This document shows positions 15,822 to 23,552 of a stretch of DNA of 36,536 nt, one piece after another. Below the pieces are notes generated by a model, which saw only the letters and a program-made list of their open reading frames with translations, made no database searches and was not told the DNA's origin. Each line of letters starts with the position of its first letter. The first letter of the stretch is position 1. This DNA comes from Paracoccaceae bacterium. Lineage in GTDB: Bacteria > Pseudomonadota > Alphaproteobacteria > Rhodobacterales > Rhodobacteraceae. Made by a program: the position numbers and the translations under genes. Location: NCBI GenBank assembly GCA_030148225.1, contig JASBTX010000017.1, positions 1 through 36,536 on the forward strand, written 5' to 3'.

Positions 15822-16409
15822 ATGCAAACTCAGGCGATGATGACAGATACCTACACGCAGCATGTCGAGCGGCAGCATACGGGTGTGCAACCCGGCAGCA
15901 TCTGCAGCGCCGGTGCTCCGTTTGCCATGGCCAGCATTGGCCCGCGCAGCTACGAGATCGCCGAAATTCTCGGCGACGACGAGTCCGCGATTGCCTTCCG
16001 GATCGCCGGGTGCCAGCAATGGACTGCCCTTGGGCGCCGCACCGAGGATGGCTGGGGACAGGTCGCGGCAGAGATCCTGCTGCTTGATCCGGATGTTCTT
16101 TATGATTTCCTGCAGACCCATGCGGTGCGCACCGCGACAAGCGAGACCCCGCCCTACCGCATGCATTTCAACACGCTGGGTCTCGCGTGGTCGGCGTCGC
16201 TGACGCAGAACCGTGACGGGACCGTGTGCTTCGAGGGCGATGAACCCCGTCACGCGCGTCTGGGCCGCAATGCGCCGTCGGACGGGCGCGCGCGGTCGAT
16301 CCTGCTGCTGCTCTCGGCCTATCCCGAGGCGCGGGCGCGTTTCGAGCCGCATATCAGCCAATGGGCGCAGCGCATCGCGCAAGGGGTCTGCGTCAAGCCG
16401 GTGTTCTGA
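15822..16409 (+). CDS. Unknown soluble protein
   Basis: 195 residues, with no signal peptide or membrane helix. The frame stays open far upstream, but the ATG at 15822 has a good GAGGGAA site in front of it, and upstream translation would run across the promoter and coding region of the divergent gene. It has scattered cysteines and a His/Arg-rich end (FEPHISQWAQRIAQGVCVKP). No domain recognised. It lies between the sigma54-driven pair and the kinase unit; no -24/-12 site faces it. Codon use looks like its neighbours, so it is probably real. Confidence 0.6.
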   Translation: MQTQAMMTDTYTQHVERQHTGVQPGSICSAGAPFAMASIGPRSYEIAEILGDDESAIAFRIAGCQQWTALGRRTEDGWGQVAAEILLLDPDVLYDFLQTHAVRTATSETPPYRMHFNTLGLAWSASLTQNRDGTVCFEGDEPRHARLGRNAPSDGRARSILLLLSAYPEARARFEPHISQWAQRIAQGVCVKPVF

Positions 16410-16480
16410 CCCCGGGCGGCATCGCGGCCTCGAATCGAACCCTCTGTCCCGCCGCAGGTGGGTGCAGAGCACATGTGAAA

Positions 16481-16535
16481 GACCGGAGACCGGTCCTGTT
16501 TTCTCTCCAATCCCGCCTATTCGGCGGGACTGGAG
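16481..16535. terminator. Two adjacent strong hairpins
   Basis: GACCGG-AGA-CCGGTC (16481-16495) is followed by CTGTTTTCTCTCC, a loose T-rich run suited to ending the plus-strand gene at 15822. A second stem pairs CTCCAATCCCGCC (16505-16517) with GGCGGGACTGGAG (16523-16535), with a single mismatch. Together they insulate the kinase unit from upstream transcription. Confidence 0.55.
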
Positions 16536-16643
16536 CCGTGCGTTATATCTTTAGATAGAAATTCGTAGCGTAAGATAACCCCGCATCCCGTTGGATTCTG
16601 TTACTTAAAACGCAGTTTCCGGAGCCTTGGTGGAGAGTTCGCA

Positions 16644-17129
16644 GTGAAAAAATTTATCCTGACCCTTGTGGCGGCAGTTCTGGGCGCATGTCTGCATGTG
16701 ACCAGTGCGGCTGCGGAAGATGTCATCCTGACCATGCAGGCTGGCGCAGGTGGGCAGAGTGTGACCTTCACCGATGCCGAACTCATGGCTCTGCCGCAGG
16801 AAAGCTTCGAGACCGAAACCATCTGGACCGAAGGGGTTGTCGCATTTTCCGGCCCGTCCCTGAAGTCGGTTCTTGAACATGCGGGCATGACGCCGGGCGA
16901 TGTAGAGCTGTATGCGATCAACGATTACAGCGTCGTGCTGCCGCTTGAGAAACTCGAGGATGGTGCGCCGATCATCGCCAACCGGATCAATGGCGCGCCG
17001 TTTTCGGTGCGTGATAAAGGCCCGCTTTGGGTCGTATTTCCCTATGATGACGAGTCCCGTTACAATACCGAAGAATATTTTGCCCTCAGTGTTTGGCAGC
17101 TTAACAGATTGAACGTGTTGTCGGAGTGA
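16644..17129 (+). CDS. Periplasmic molybdopterin-oxidoreductase-like small protein
   Basis: 161 residues with a signal peptide ending around TSAAA. The mature part (SVTFTDAELMALPQESFETE, then FSGPSLKSVLEHAG and KGPLWVVFPYDD) matches the small, cofactor-less version of the sulfite-oxidase/YedY fold often annotated as oxidoreductase molybdopterin-binding domain. There is no cysteine in the mature part for molybdenum ligation, so it probably binds rather than oxidises a ligand. It overlaps the kinase gene by 4 bp (GTGA), so the two are coupled; it may act as a periplasmic signal partner of that kinase. Such gene pairs occur in Proteobacteria; the function here is inference. Confidence 0.72.
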   Translation: MKKFILTLVAAVLGACLHVTSAAAEDVILTMQAGAGGQSVTFTDAELMALPQESFETETIWTEGVVAFSGPSLKSVLEHAGMTPGDVELYAINDYSVVLPLEKLEDGAPIIANRINGAPFSVRDKGPLWVVFPYDDESRYNTEEYFALSVWQLNRLNVLSE

Positions 17130-19528
17130 GCAAGACCAAGATATCGGATTTCGACACCAGTCTGAACCAGACCCTCAGCAAGACAACGCGGCTTGCGCCG
17201 CGTATTCTTTTGGGCCTTCTGCTGATGTCGAGCATCGCTCTGCTGATCAGTGCCTTCAGCTTTGAACGGCGCTTGGGCGAATCCAGCCTTGCCTTGAGTG
17301 ACAACAACGGTTGGAACACCGCCCAGCTCGAGGTGGATCATCAGGACCTGATGCTGTCGCTGGCCCAGGGGCTGCCTCCAGAGGGGGTGGACGTGGAGTC
17401 CTTTGTCGTGTCCCCGGCAGCGCTGCAGAATATCCGGACGGAATTCGACATCTTCTACAGCCGGGTCGATATCTTCGAGCAGCGGCTGAGGCACTTGCTG
17501 AGTTCCGAAGACCTGATGGCCCAATTCACCGAGTTGAAAGCCATCCGGGATGACCTCGCGAACAGGATCGACAGCATCAAGACTCCGGATGTCGTGGCCC
17601 TGCTGGCCTTCCAGCAGGCGGTGATCGACAGTTATCCGATCGCGAGAAAAATCTCGCTCGACGCCTTGCAGGAATCCGAGCGGCAGGCCCATGAGGCGCG
17701 CCGGCATGAATATGGTGTCTTCCAGGTCTTCCTCGTTCAGTCCATCGTTCTGGTGGCACTGATGGCGCTGAGCGCCTTCCTGGCGATGCGGATCTGGCGG
17801 GATCTGGAGGAAAAGACGGTCGAGAAATTCCGCATTGGCGGTCTTCTGTCGCGCGCCTTCAATTCCACACTGAACGCGGTGCTGGTGACCGACCGACATG
17901 CGCGCATCCTGTACAGCAACCCGATGGCGCAGCAGATCTTCGGCGTGCAGAGCGCCTCTCTCATCGGGCAGAACATCAACAACGTGATCAGCCTCGAGGA
18001 TTCGAAGGTGCCCGAGGTCGGCATCGCGGGCAGCAAGTTCGGCAAGTTCGCCGCCCTGATCGACGCCGGCCCCAAGATTGTCGGTTCCAAGAATTCGGAA
18101 GGAAACCCGATCTTTGCCGAGATCCTGCTGGTCCGGGACAAGGATCTCGCGGGGCGCGAAGTGGTGATCTGCTTTATCCGCGACATCACCGATCAGGTGG
18201 TCGCCGAGGAAGGGCTCAAGGATGCGCTGCGGGTCGCTGAAGAGGCGTCAAGCGCCAAGAGCGCGTTCCTTGCCACGATGAGCCACGAGATGCGCACCCC
18301 GCTGCATGGCATCATGGCCTCGCTCGAGTTGATCAAGGACAGCGACCTTGACGCGATCAATCTCGATCTGCTGGAAACCGCCGAGGCCTGCAGCCACCGG
18401 GCGCTGACCCAGATCAACAACGTGCTGGAGATGGCCCGCCTGGGCCAGCAATACGAGGCCCCCAGCGACCTGCGCCCCGATGACATCGCGCAGGATATCG
18501 TGCGCGAACTCAAACCGCTTGCCGAAACCTCGCGCAACACGCTCGAGCTTGTGGTGCAGGGCCCGTTCAAGTCTTACCGGTTCGAGGGGCTGCCCTATAC
18601 GTTCTCGCAGGTGCTCTACAACCTCGTGGATAATGCCATCAAGTTCACCGAGAACGGCAGTGTCATGGTGCGCCTGTTCCTGTCGGAGGCACATTCCGGC
18701 ACCGCGACGCTGTTCGTCGAAGTGGCTGATACCGGGATCGGCATTTCCGAGGAGGCGCAGACCTATATCTTCGAAGAGTTCAAGACCGCCGACCCCAACG
18801 ACATCAACCCCAAGAGCGGCACCGGGCTTGGTCTGGCGATCGCCAAGCGCGGGGTCGACATGCAGGGCGGCGAGCTGCTCTTGTGCAGTTTCCCCGGAGA
18901 GGGCAGCCGGTTCCATTTCAAGATCCCGCTCAAGGCCGAGCCGGCCAAGACCAGGACACAGCCCAGTCTGCCCGAGTTGTCAGCCGCCCAGGACGGCGGG
19001 CAGGCGGGTGCCAGGAAGATCCTCATCGTCGATGACAGCGCGGTCAACCTGTCGCTGATGCGCGAAATGATGCACCGGATGGGCTATGAGGTGGATCTGG
19101 CCGAAAATGGCGAGATCGCCGTCGCCCGGGTGACCGAAACACATTACGACGCGATCCTGATGGATTTCTCCATGCCGGTCATGGATGGCCCGACAGCGGC
19201 GGAAAAGATCCGCGCGATGCAGGCGCTCAAACCGATTGCGGCACATCTGCGCTCGCGGATGCAGTCCGACGTGGTGGATGACGATATCCGCTGGCGTGCC
19301 CGGCTGCAGAACGCGGTGCTGGCGGTGCCGCTCAATGTCACCGCGCGGCTTGCCGAACCACGTGTGCCGATCGCGGCGCTGACCGGGCTGAAACCGGGGC
19401 GCATCGTTCCGGTCGATCTGGCGCTGCGGCCGCAGATGCTGGTCGAAGGCATGCCGCTTTTCGAGGTCGAACCGGGCGAAAAGGCCGGCAAGGCCGCGAT
19501 CTCTCTGACCCGACGCATCGACCCCTAA
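17126..19528 (+). CDS. Hybrid histidine kinase fused in frame to the C-terminus of FliM
   Basis: 800 residues from a GTG start. Membrane helices at about 26-44 and 199-221 flank a periplasmic helical sensor region. A PAS domain follows (about 240-360), then HisKA with SHEMRTPLHG (His387), and HATPase_c with N499-N503, DTGIG at 535 and GTGLGLAI at 565. A receiver domain starts near 629, with phospho-acceptor Asp680 in LMDFSMPVMDG. About 15 residues later the receiver breaks off and the protein continues as FliM (VPLNVTARLAEPRVPIAALT; LKPGRIVPVDL; AAISLTRRIDP). The receiver lacks its last two to three strands and the conserved Lys. The frame is open throughout. Either a genomic deletion or an assembly join made this chimera. 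Confidence 0.85.
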   Translation: MSKTKISDFDTSLNQTLSKTTRLAPRILLGLLLMSSIALLISAFSFERRLGESSLALSDNNGWNTAQLEVDHQDLMLSLAQGLPPEGVDVESFVVSPAALQNIRTEFDIFYSRVDIFEQRLRHLLSSEDLMAQFTELKAIRDDLANRIDSIKTPDVVALLAFQQAVIDSYPIARKISLDALQESERQAHEARRHEYGVFQVFLVQSIVLVALMALSAFLAMRIWRDLEEKTVEKFRIGGLLSRAFNSTLNAVLVTDRHARILYSNPMAQQIFGVQSASLIGQNINNVISLEDSKVPEVGIAGSKFGKFAALIDAGPKIVGSKNSEGNPIFAEILLVRDKDLAGREVVICFIRDITDQVVAEEGLKDALRVAEEASSAKSAFLATMSHEMRTPLHGIMASLELIKDSDLDAINLDLLETAEACSHRALTQINNVLEMARLGQQYEAPSDLRPDDIAQDIVRELKPLAETSRNTLELVVQGPFKSYRFEGLPYTFSQVLYNLVDNAIKFTENGSVMVRLFLSEAHSGTATLFVEVADTGIGISEEAQTYIFEEFKTADPNDINPKSGTGLGLAIAKRGVDMQGGELLLCSFPGEGSRFHFKIPLKAEPAKTRTQPSLPELSAAQDGGQAGARKILIVDDSAVNLSLMREMMHRMGYEVDLAENGEIAVARVTETHYDAILMDFSMPVMDGPTAAEKIRAMQALKPIAAHLRSRMQSDVVDDDIRWRARLQNAVLAVPLNVTARLAEPRVPIAALTGLKPGRIVPVDLALRPQMLVEGMPLFEVEPGEKAGKAAISLTRRIDP
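19218..19528 (+). pseudogene. fliM: 3' remnant of fliM, fused to the kinase gene
   Basis: From about residue 697 of the fused frame, the sequence matches the end of FliM: the last helices of the CheC-like middle domain (ALKPIAAHLRSRM), then the SpoA domain that binds FliN, ending SLTRRIDP. About 100 of the usual 300-plus residues are present. The CheY-P-binding N-terminus and the FliG-binding middle are gone. fliN follows after 15 bp, as in intact fliM-fliN pairs. The junction lies at about 19205-19230. Confidence 0.82.
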
Positions 19529-19543
19529 CCCGAGGATTTTGCA

Positions 19544-19864
19544 ATGGCCCCCATGGACGACATGGACACCGCATCCGATATCGCCCCGACGCCAGAGGCT
19601 CCGAACTCTGTCGATCTTGGTCTCCTGGCCAATGTCAGCGTGCACATGACCGTCGAGGTCGGCAATGCCCAGATCACGCTGCAGGACCTGCTGCGCCTGA
19701 ATGAAGGCTCGGTTGTGGAACTGGACCGGATGGCGGGCGACCCGCTCGACATCCTGATCAACGGCACCCAGATCGCCAAGGGCGAGGTGGTGGTCGTTGG
19801 CGAGAAATTCGGCATTCGCTTCGGCGATATCGTTGATCCGAAGAAACGCTTCGAAACCGTCTGA
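19544..19864 (+). CDS. fliN: Flagellar switch protein FliN
   Basis: FliN forms the lower part of the C-ring and docks the export ATPase complex. The product is 106 residues. After a polar N-terminal tail, the SpoA domain is complete (VSVHMTVEVGNAQITLQDLL; VVELDRMAGDPLDILINGTQ; VVVGEKFGIRFGDIV). It begins 15 bp after the fliM remnant with a weak GAGGAT-type site upstream. Its partner FliM is truncated in this locus. Confidence 0.94.
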   Translation: MAPMDDMDTASDIAPTPEAPNSVDLGLLANVSVHMTVEVGNAQITLQDLLRLNEGSVVELDRMAGDPLDILINGTQIAKGEVVVVGEKFGIRFGDIVDPKKRFETV

Positions 19865-19878
19865 GACGGCGCGCCAGA

Positions 19879-19894
19879 TGGCATGAAACCTGCA
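19879..19894 (+). promoter_or_regulatory. Sigma54 promoter of fliO-fliP-fliQ-fliR-flhB
   Basis: TGGCATGAAACCTGCA: GG and GC correctly spaced, with two departures from consensus (T for C at -24 side, C for T before GC). Predicted start near 19905, about 26 bases before the fliO TTG start. It makes the export-gate genes independent of whatever lies upstream of fliN. Confidence 0.68.
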
Positions 19895-19930
19895 GCAACG
19901 GGGACGTATAGTCCCCGCAGGAGAAGTCAT

Positions 19931-20209
19931 TTGGACATCGTTACTCTGGATCGGATGCTGGTGATCGCCGGATTTCTCGGTGTCCTGTTCATCCTCTGGG
20001 CCGTCGCACAGAAATATCGCGGGCCCCTGTCACAGAAGATCAAGACCGACAGCCCGATGACTGTGCAACAGGTGCTGTCGCTGGGTGGGGACACCCTTGC
20101 CATCCTGATGCAGGTGGACGGCCAGCGCGTGCTGGTGGTGACCGGTCGCAAAAGCGGCACCAGCGTCGTGACCCTTGCGGAGGCCGCCGCGCCGGAGGTG
20201 CTGGCATGA
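19931..20209 (+). CDS. fliO: Flagellar export protein FliO (TTG start)
   Basis: FliO helps to assemble the FliP ring of the export gate. 92 residues with one membrane helix near the N-terminus (MLVIAGFLGVLFILWAVAQK), then a small cytoplasmic beta domain (VLSLGGDTLAILMQVDGQRV). The ATG at 19883 falls inside the sigma54 promoter and cannot be used from it. The TTG at 19931 has AGGAGA six bases upstream (19919-19924), so TTG is chosen. It overlaps fliP by 4 bp. Confidence 0.85.
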   Translation: MDIVTLDRMLVIAGFLGVLFILWAVAQKYRGPLSQKIKTDSPMTVQQVLSLGGDTLAILMQVDGQRVLVVTGRKSGTSVVTLAEAAAPEVLA

Positions 20210-20943
20210 TCCGCGCCCTGCTTGCCCTGTCCCTTTTCATGCTGCCCAATGCGGCCCTTGCCCAACAAGGTCTGCCGGTCCTGACCCTGTCGGACGATGG
20301 CGGCACCACCTATTCGCTGTCGCTGCAGATCCTCGCGCTTATGACGGCGCTGACCGTTCTGCCCTCCATCGTGCTGGGCATGACCGCCTTCACCCGCATC
20401 ATCATCGTGCTGTCGATCCTGCGTCAGGCGATGGGCACGATGCAGACCCCGCCGAACCAGGTGCTGATCGCGATTGCGCTTTTCCTGTCGTTCTTCGTGA
20501 TGCAGCCGGTGCTGACCGACATCTATGACACCGCACTCTCGCCCTATCTCGACGGGCAGATGGACCCCGAACAGGCGATCACCCTGGCCTGGGACAAGCT
20601 GTCGGGTTTCATGGTGGCCAATACCCGCCAGAACGATCTTCTGATGTTCTCGGAACTTGCAGGCCACGAGCCCTATGCCGACCCGACCCAGGTGCCTGTG
20701 TCGGTGCTCTTGCCCGCCTATATCACCTCGGAGCTGAAGACCGCGTTTCAGATCGGGTTCCTGCTCTTCCTGCCGTTTCTGGTGATCGACATGGCCATCG
20801 CCTCGATCCTGATGGCGCTTGGCATGATGATGCTGTCGCCGATGATCGTGTCGCTGCCGTTCAAACTTTTGCTGTTCGTGCTGGTCGATGGCTGGGCCCT
20901 GACCATGGGCTCGCTCGCCAGCAGCTTTGCCGGAGGGCTCTGA
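20206..20943 (+). CDS. fliP: Flagellar export gate protein FliP
   Basis: FliP is the main subunit of the FliPQR export-gate core. 245 residues, with a cleavable signal peptide (about 1-20, ending AALA). The hallmark segments are PSIVLGMTAFTRIIIVLSIL, QTPPNQVLIAIALFLSFFVM and, near the C-terminus, the membrane-plus-MMLSP stretch (ILMALGMMMLSPMIVSLPFK). Intact, coupled to fliO by an ATGA overlap. Confidence 0.96.
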   Translation: MIRALLALSLFMLPNAALAQQGLPVLTLSDDGGTTYSLSLQILALMTALTVLPSIVLGMTAFTRIIIVLSILRQAMGTMQTPPNQVLIAIALFLSFFVMQPVLTDIYDTALSPYLDGQMDPEQAITLAWDKLSGFMVANTRQNDLLMFSELAGHEPYADPTQVPVSVLLPAYITSELKTAFQIGFLLFLPFLVIDMAIASILMALGMMMLSPMIVSLPFKLLLFVLVDGWALTMGSLASSFAGGL

Positions 20944-20944
20944 C

Positions 20945-21212
20945 ATGGATTTCGACACCAATATCCAGCATCTCAAGATGGCCTACTGGACCATTCTGAT
21001 GACCGCCGGCCACGATCCTGATCGTGGCCCTTGCCGTCGGTCTGGTGATCGGCATCCTGCAGGCGGCGACCTCGATCAACGAGGCGACACTCAGCTTCGT
21101 GCCCAAGCTTGGCATCGTGATCCTGGCCATGGCCATCAGCTCGAGCTTCATGCTGACCCAGATGACCGATTACTTCGCCTTCGTCTTTGACACCATCGCC
21201 ACGATGAACTGA
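20945..21212 (+). pseudogene. fliQ: Export gate protein FliQ, frameshifted
   Basis: FliQ is a small two-helix subunit of the export gate. Frame 1 from ATG 20945 gives MDFDTNIQHLKMAYWTILMT and two more residues, then loses FliQ similarity. A second frame, shifted by one, resumes at 21012 with TILIVALAVGLVIGILQAAT and the conserved NEATLSFVPKLG, ending at TGA 21210-21212. At 21008-21014 the DNA reads GGCCACG, where the family pattern (a conserved Pro) predicts GGC-CCN-ACG. Two missing bases would restore an 89-residue FliQ, the normal size. Either a real mutation that breaks the export gate or a sequencing error in a C-run. Confidence 0.85.
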
Positions 21213-21214
21213 CC

Positions 21215-22042
21215 ATGCTGCCGGATCTGGCCGCGTCTTCCTCGGGTCTTCCGGGGCTGGAACTGGCCCAGCTGACCGAGCTGGGCCTGCAATTCCTGTT
21301 CGCGATGCTGCGGATCGGAGCGTTTGTGCTGTCGGCACCGCTCTTTGCCGCGCGCTTCGTGTCGCTGCCCGTGCGCATCATCATCTCGGTCTGCATCGCG
21401 GTCTGGATCCTGCAGCATGTGCCGATGCCCTCCGCCTCGGATCTCGCCTCCCTGCAAAGCGTCACCTGGGTGCTGCGCGAACTGGGGATCGGGCTGGCCG
21501 CAGGTCTGGTGCTGCAGATCTATTTCGCCGCCGCCGTCATGGCCGGGGACCGGATCGCCAACACCGCCGGTCTGGGTCTGGCGGCACAGGTCGATCCCGC
21601 CACCGGCAGCCAAACGCCGGTGATCGGCCAGTTCTTCATGCTGTTCCTGCTGGCGATCTTCGTCGCCGTAGACGGCCACTTGGTAGCGATCCGGCTGGTG
21701 CTGCAAAGCTATAGCCTGCTCCCGCCTGGCTCCTCCGACGTGGCTCTTGGCTTTGTTGATGACGGGCTTGGGGCCACGGGCGAGATGTTCATCGCTGCGG
21801 TCCGGCTGATGATGCCCGTCGTGGCGGTGCTGCTGTTGCTCAATATCGTGATCGGCGTGATCACCCGGTCGTCGCCGCAGCTCAACATCTTTGCCTTCGG
21901 CTTTCCGCTCACCATGACCGTGACGCTTTTGCTGCTGTTCCTGACCACCGCCACGCTGGGGGACGCGCTTCTCGATCATATGGCACATGCCTTGCAGCAT
22001 CTGGGCGATATGTTGGACGGGCGTGTGAATGGCGGAGAGTGA
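21215..22042 (+). CDS. fliR: Flagellar export gate protein FliR
   Basis: FliR caps the FliPQ core of the export gate. 275 residues, about six hydrophobic helices. Recognisable family segments include SAPLFAARFVSLPVRIIISV and the C-terminal NIVIGVITRSSPQLNIFAFG followed by a hydrophobic helix. It starts 2 bp after the fliQ stop and overlaps flhB by 14 bp. Confidence 0.95.
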   Translation: MLPDLAASSSGLPGLELAQLTELGLQFLFAMLRIGAFVLSAPLFAARFVSLPVRIIISVCIAVWILQHVPMPSASDLASLQSVTWVLRELGIGLAAGLVLQIYFAAAVMAGDRIANTAGLGLAAQVDPATGSQTPVIGQFFMLFLLAIFVAVDGHLVAIRLVLQSYSLLPPGSSDVALGFVDDGLGATGEMFIAAVRLMMPVVAVLLLLNIVIGVITRSSPQLNIFAFGFPLTMTVTLLLLFLTTATLGDALLDHMAHALQHLGDMLDGRVNGGE

Positions 22043-23177
22043 CGACGGGCAGGAAAAGACCGAGGAACCGACCCAGAAGCGGCGCGATGACGCGCGCAAG
22101 GACGGCAAGATCACAACCTCGACCGAAGTTTTCGTGTTCTCGACGCTGAGCATGGGCACGCTGATGCTGCTGATCGGCAAATCCGCCCTGCCCGATATTG
22201 CCGGCCATTGGGGATCGGGTTTCGTGATCGATGCCGGTCAATCCCTCGACAGTCTGATGATCCTGCGCACCGAGGACCTGTTCTGGTGGGTGCTGGCCAG
22301 CGGGCTGGTGCTTGGCCTGCCGATGATGATCACGGTGCTGCTGGCGCAATCCGGCATGGGGGGGCTGAATTTCGCCCCCAAGGCGCTTGGGGTGAAGCTC
22401 GAAAAGATCAATCCGCTCGCGGGCATGAAACGCATGGTGTCGATGAAGGCATTGGTGGATCTTTCCAAGGCGGTGCTCAAGGTGGGGCTGCTGCTTGGGG
22501 CCGGAGGGCTGATCCTCTATCCGCTCCTGCCGTCGGTTCTGGGCATGTCGATGGTTGATCCCGGTGTGGCGACCACGCTCTTCGGATCGGTACTGGTGCG
22601 GGTGCTGGCGGGACTGCTGGTGGCGCTGGCGGTGATCGCGGCAATCGATCTGGGCTGGCAGATCCATTCCAACACCAAGTCGCTGCGCATGTCGCGGCAG
22701 GATCTCAAGGACGAGATGAAGGAATCCGAAGGGTCGCCCGAACTCAAGGCCGCGATCCGCCGCAAACAGATGGAAGCGTCGCGCCGTGCGTCGGAACGCA
22801 AGGCGCTCGCCGATGTGCCGATGGCCACCGCCATCATCACCAACCCGACGCATTTCGCCGTTGCCCTGAAATACGACCCCGCTGCAGGCGGCGCCCCGGT
22901 GGTGTTGGCCATGGGCAAGGGACCGATTGCCAAGGAAGTCATCCGTCGCGGCCGCCGGGCCGGGGTGATGACCCTGCGCGTGCCCCCCCTGGCGCGGGCG
23001 CTTTACTTTTACGGAGCGATCGGACGCGAGATCCCCGAACAGCTCTACACGGCCGTGGCCATCATCCTCGCCCATGTCTGGCGACTGGAGCAGGGCCAGC
23101 CCGAACCGACCCCGGATGTCGATGTCCCCGCCGCATTGAGCGTGGACGAATTCGGCCGCCGACAGCAAAGGACATGA
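22029..23177 (+). CDS. flhB: Flagellar export switch protein FlhB
   Basis: FlhB switches export from hook to filament substrates by self-cleavage. The product is 382 residues. It starts with the polar EKTEEPTQKRRDDARKDGKI, has four membrane helices (about 35-210), and a cytoplasmic domain with the cleavage site NPTH at residues 272-275 in an intact AIITNPTHFAVALKYD context. Last large gene of the fliO-flhB run. The short extra tail after the cytoplasmic domain is family-normal. Confidence 0.96.
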   Translation: MAESDDGQEKTEEPTQKRRDDARKDGKITTSTEVFVFSTLSMGTLMLLIGKSALPDIAGHWGSGFVIDAGQSLDSLMILRTEDLFWWVLASGLVLGLPMMITVLLAQSGMGGLNFAPKALGVKLEKINPLAGMKRMVSMKALVDLSKAVLKVGLLLGAGGLILYPLLPSVLGMSMVDPGVATTLFGSVLVRVLAGLLVALAVIAAIDLGWQIHSNTKSLRMSRQDLKDEMKESEGSPELKAAIRRKQMEASRRASERKALADVPMATAIITNPTHFAVALKYDPAAGGAPVVLAMGKGPIAKEVIRRGRRAGVMTLRVPPLARALYFYGAIGREIPEQLYTAVAIILAHVWRLEQGQPEPTPDVDVPAALSVDEFGRRQQRT

Positions 23178-23368
23178 CCATGACACAGCGCCCCCGCTCG
23201 ACCGGAGAGATGATTTCGACCCTCTGCTATATCGGCGTGGGTCTGTGGACCCTCGGCACCGCAGTTGACGCACCGTTCCCCAAGGCGGCGCTGCTGGGCC
23301 TGTGCGCACTGGCCTGTTTCGCCGGCGCGTTGCGCCACCAGATCGCACGTCTGGTGAACCACGATTGA
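23174..23368 (+). CDS. Small two-helix membrane protein after flhB
   Basis: 64 residues. Two hydrophobic stretches (about 14-32 and 36-54) suggest a hairpin membrane protein. Its ATG overlaps the flhB stop (ATGA), so it is probably translated with flhB; a second ATG two codons on is also possible. No family recognised. Codon use matches its neighbours. Confidence 0.55.
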   Translation: MTMTQRPRSTGEMISTLCYIGVGLWTLGTAVDAPFPKAALLGLCALACFAGALRHQIARLVNHD

Positions 23369-23552
23369 CCCGCAGCTGCGACTTGTCTGCATCGGGCAGA
23401 GAGCAAAAGTGTGTCCCCTCTGCCAAAGAGCGGAACCGGGTTATTTTATCATGGTAAATCCTAGCAAAAGTGCGCAAATATGCTAAAAAGTTTATGTCTT
23501 TTTGCACACGGTTGGCGGCCAAGCAGAGCCGCAGAGCAGAACTGGAAAGAAC

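Noticed and set aside
16410..16460. A T-arm-like stretch (GGTTCGATTCGAG on the minus strand) suggesting a tRNA
   Set aside because: The flanking bases cannot form the five-base T stem, and no acceptor or anticodon stems were found.
19883..19930. ATG start for fliO at 19883
   Set aside because: It overlaps the sigma54 promoter at 19879-19894; the TTG at 19931 has a good AGGAGA site at the right distance.
23445..23520. Near-palindrome TTTATCATGGTAAA and an A/T-rich stem upstream of the response regulator
   Set aside because: Two mismatches in the first and a bulge in the second; no known operator matches, so neither is called as a feature.
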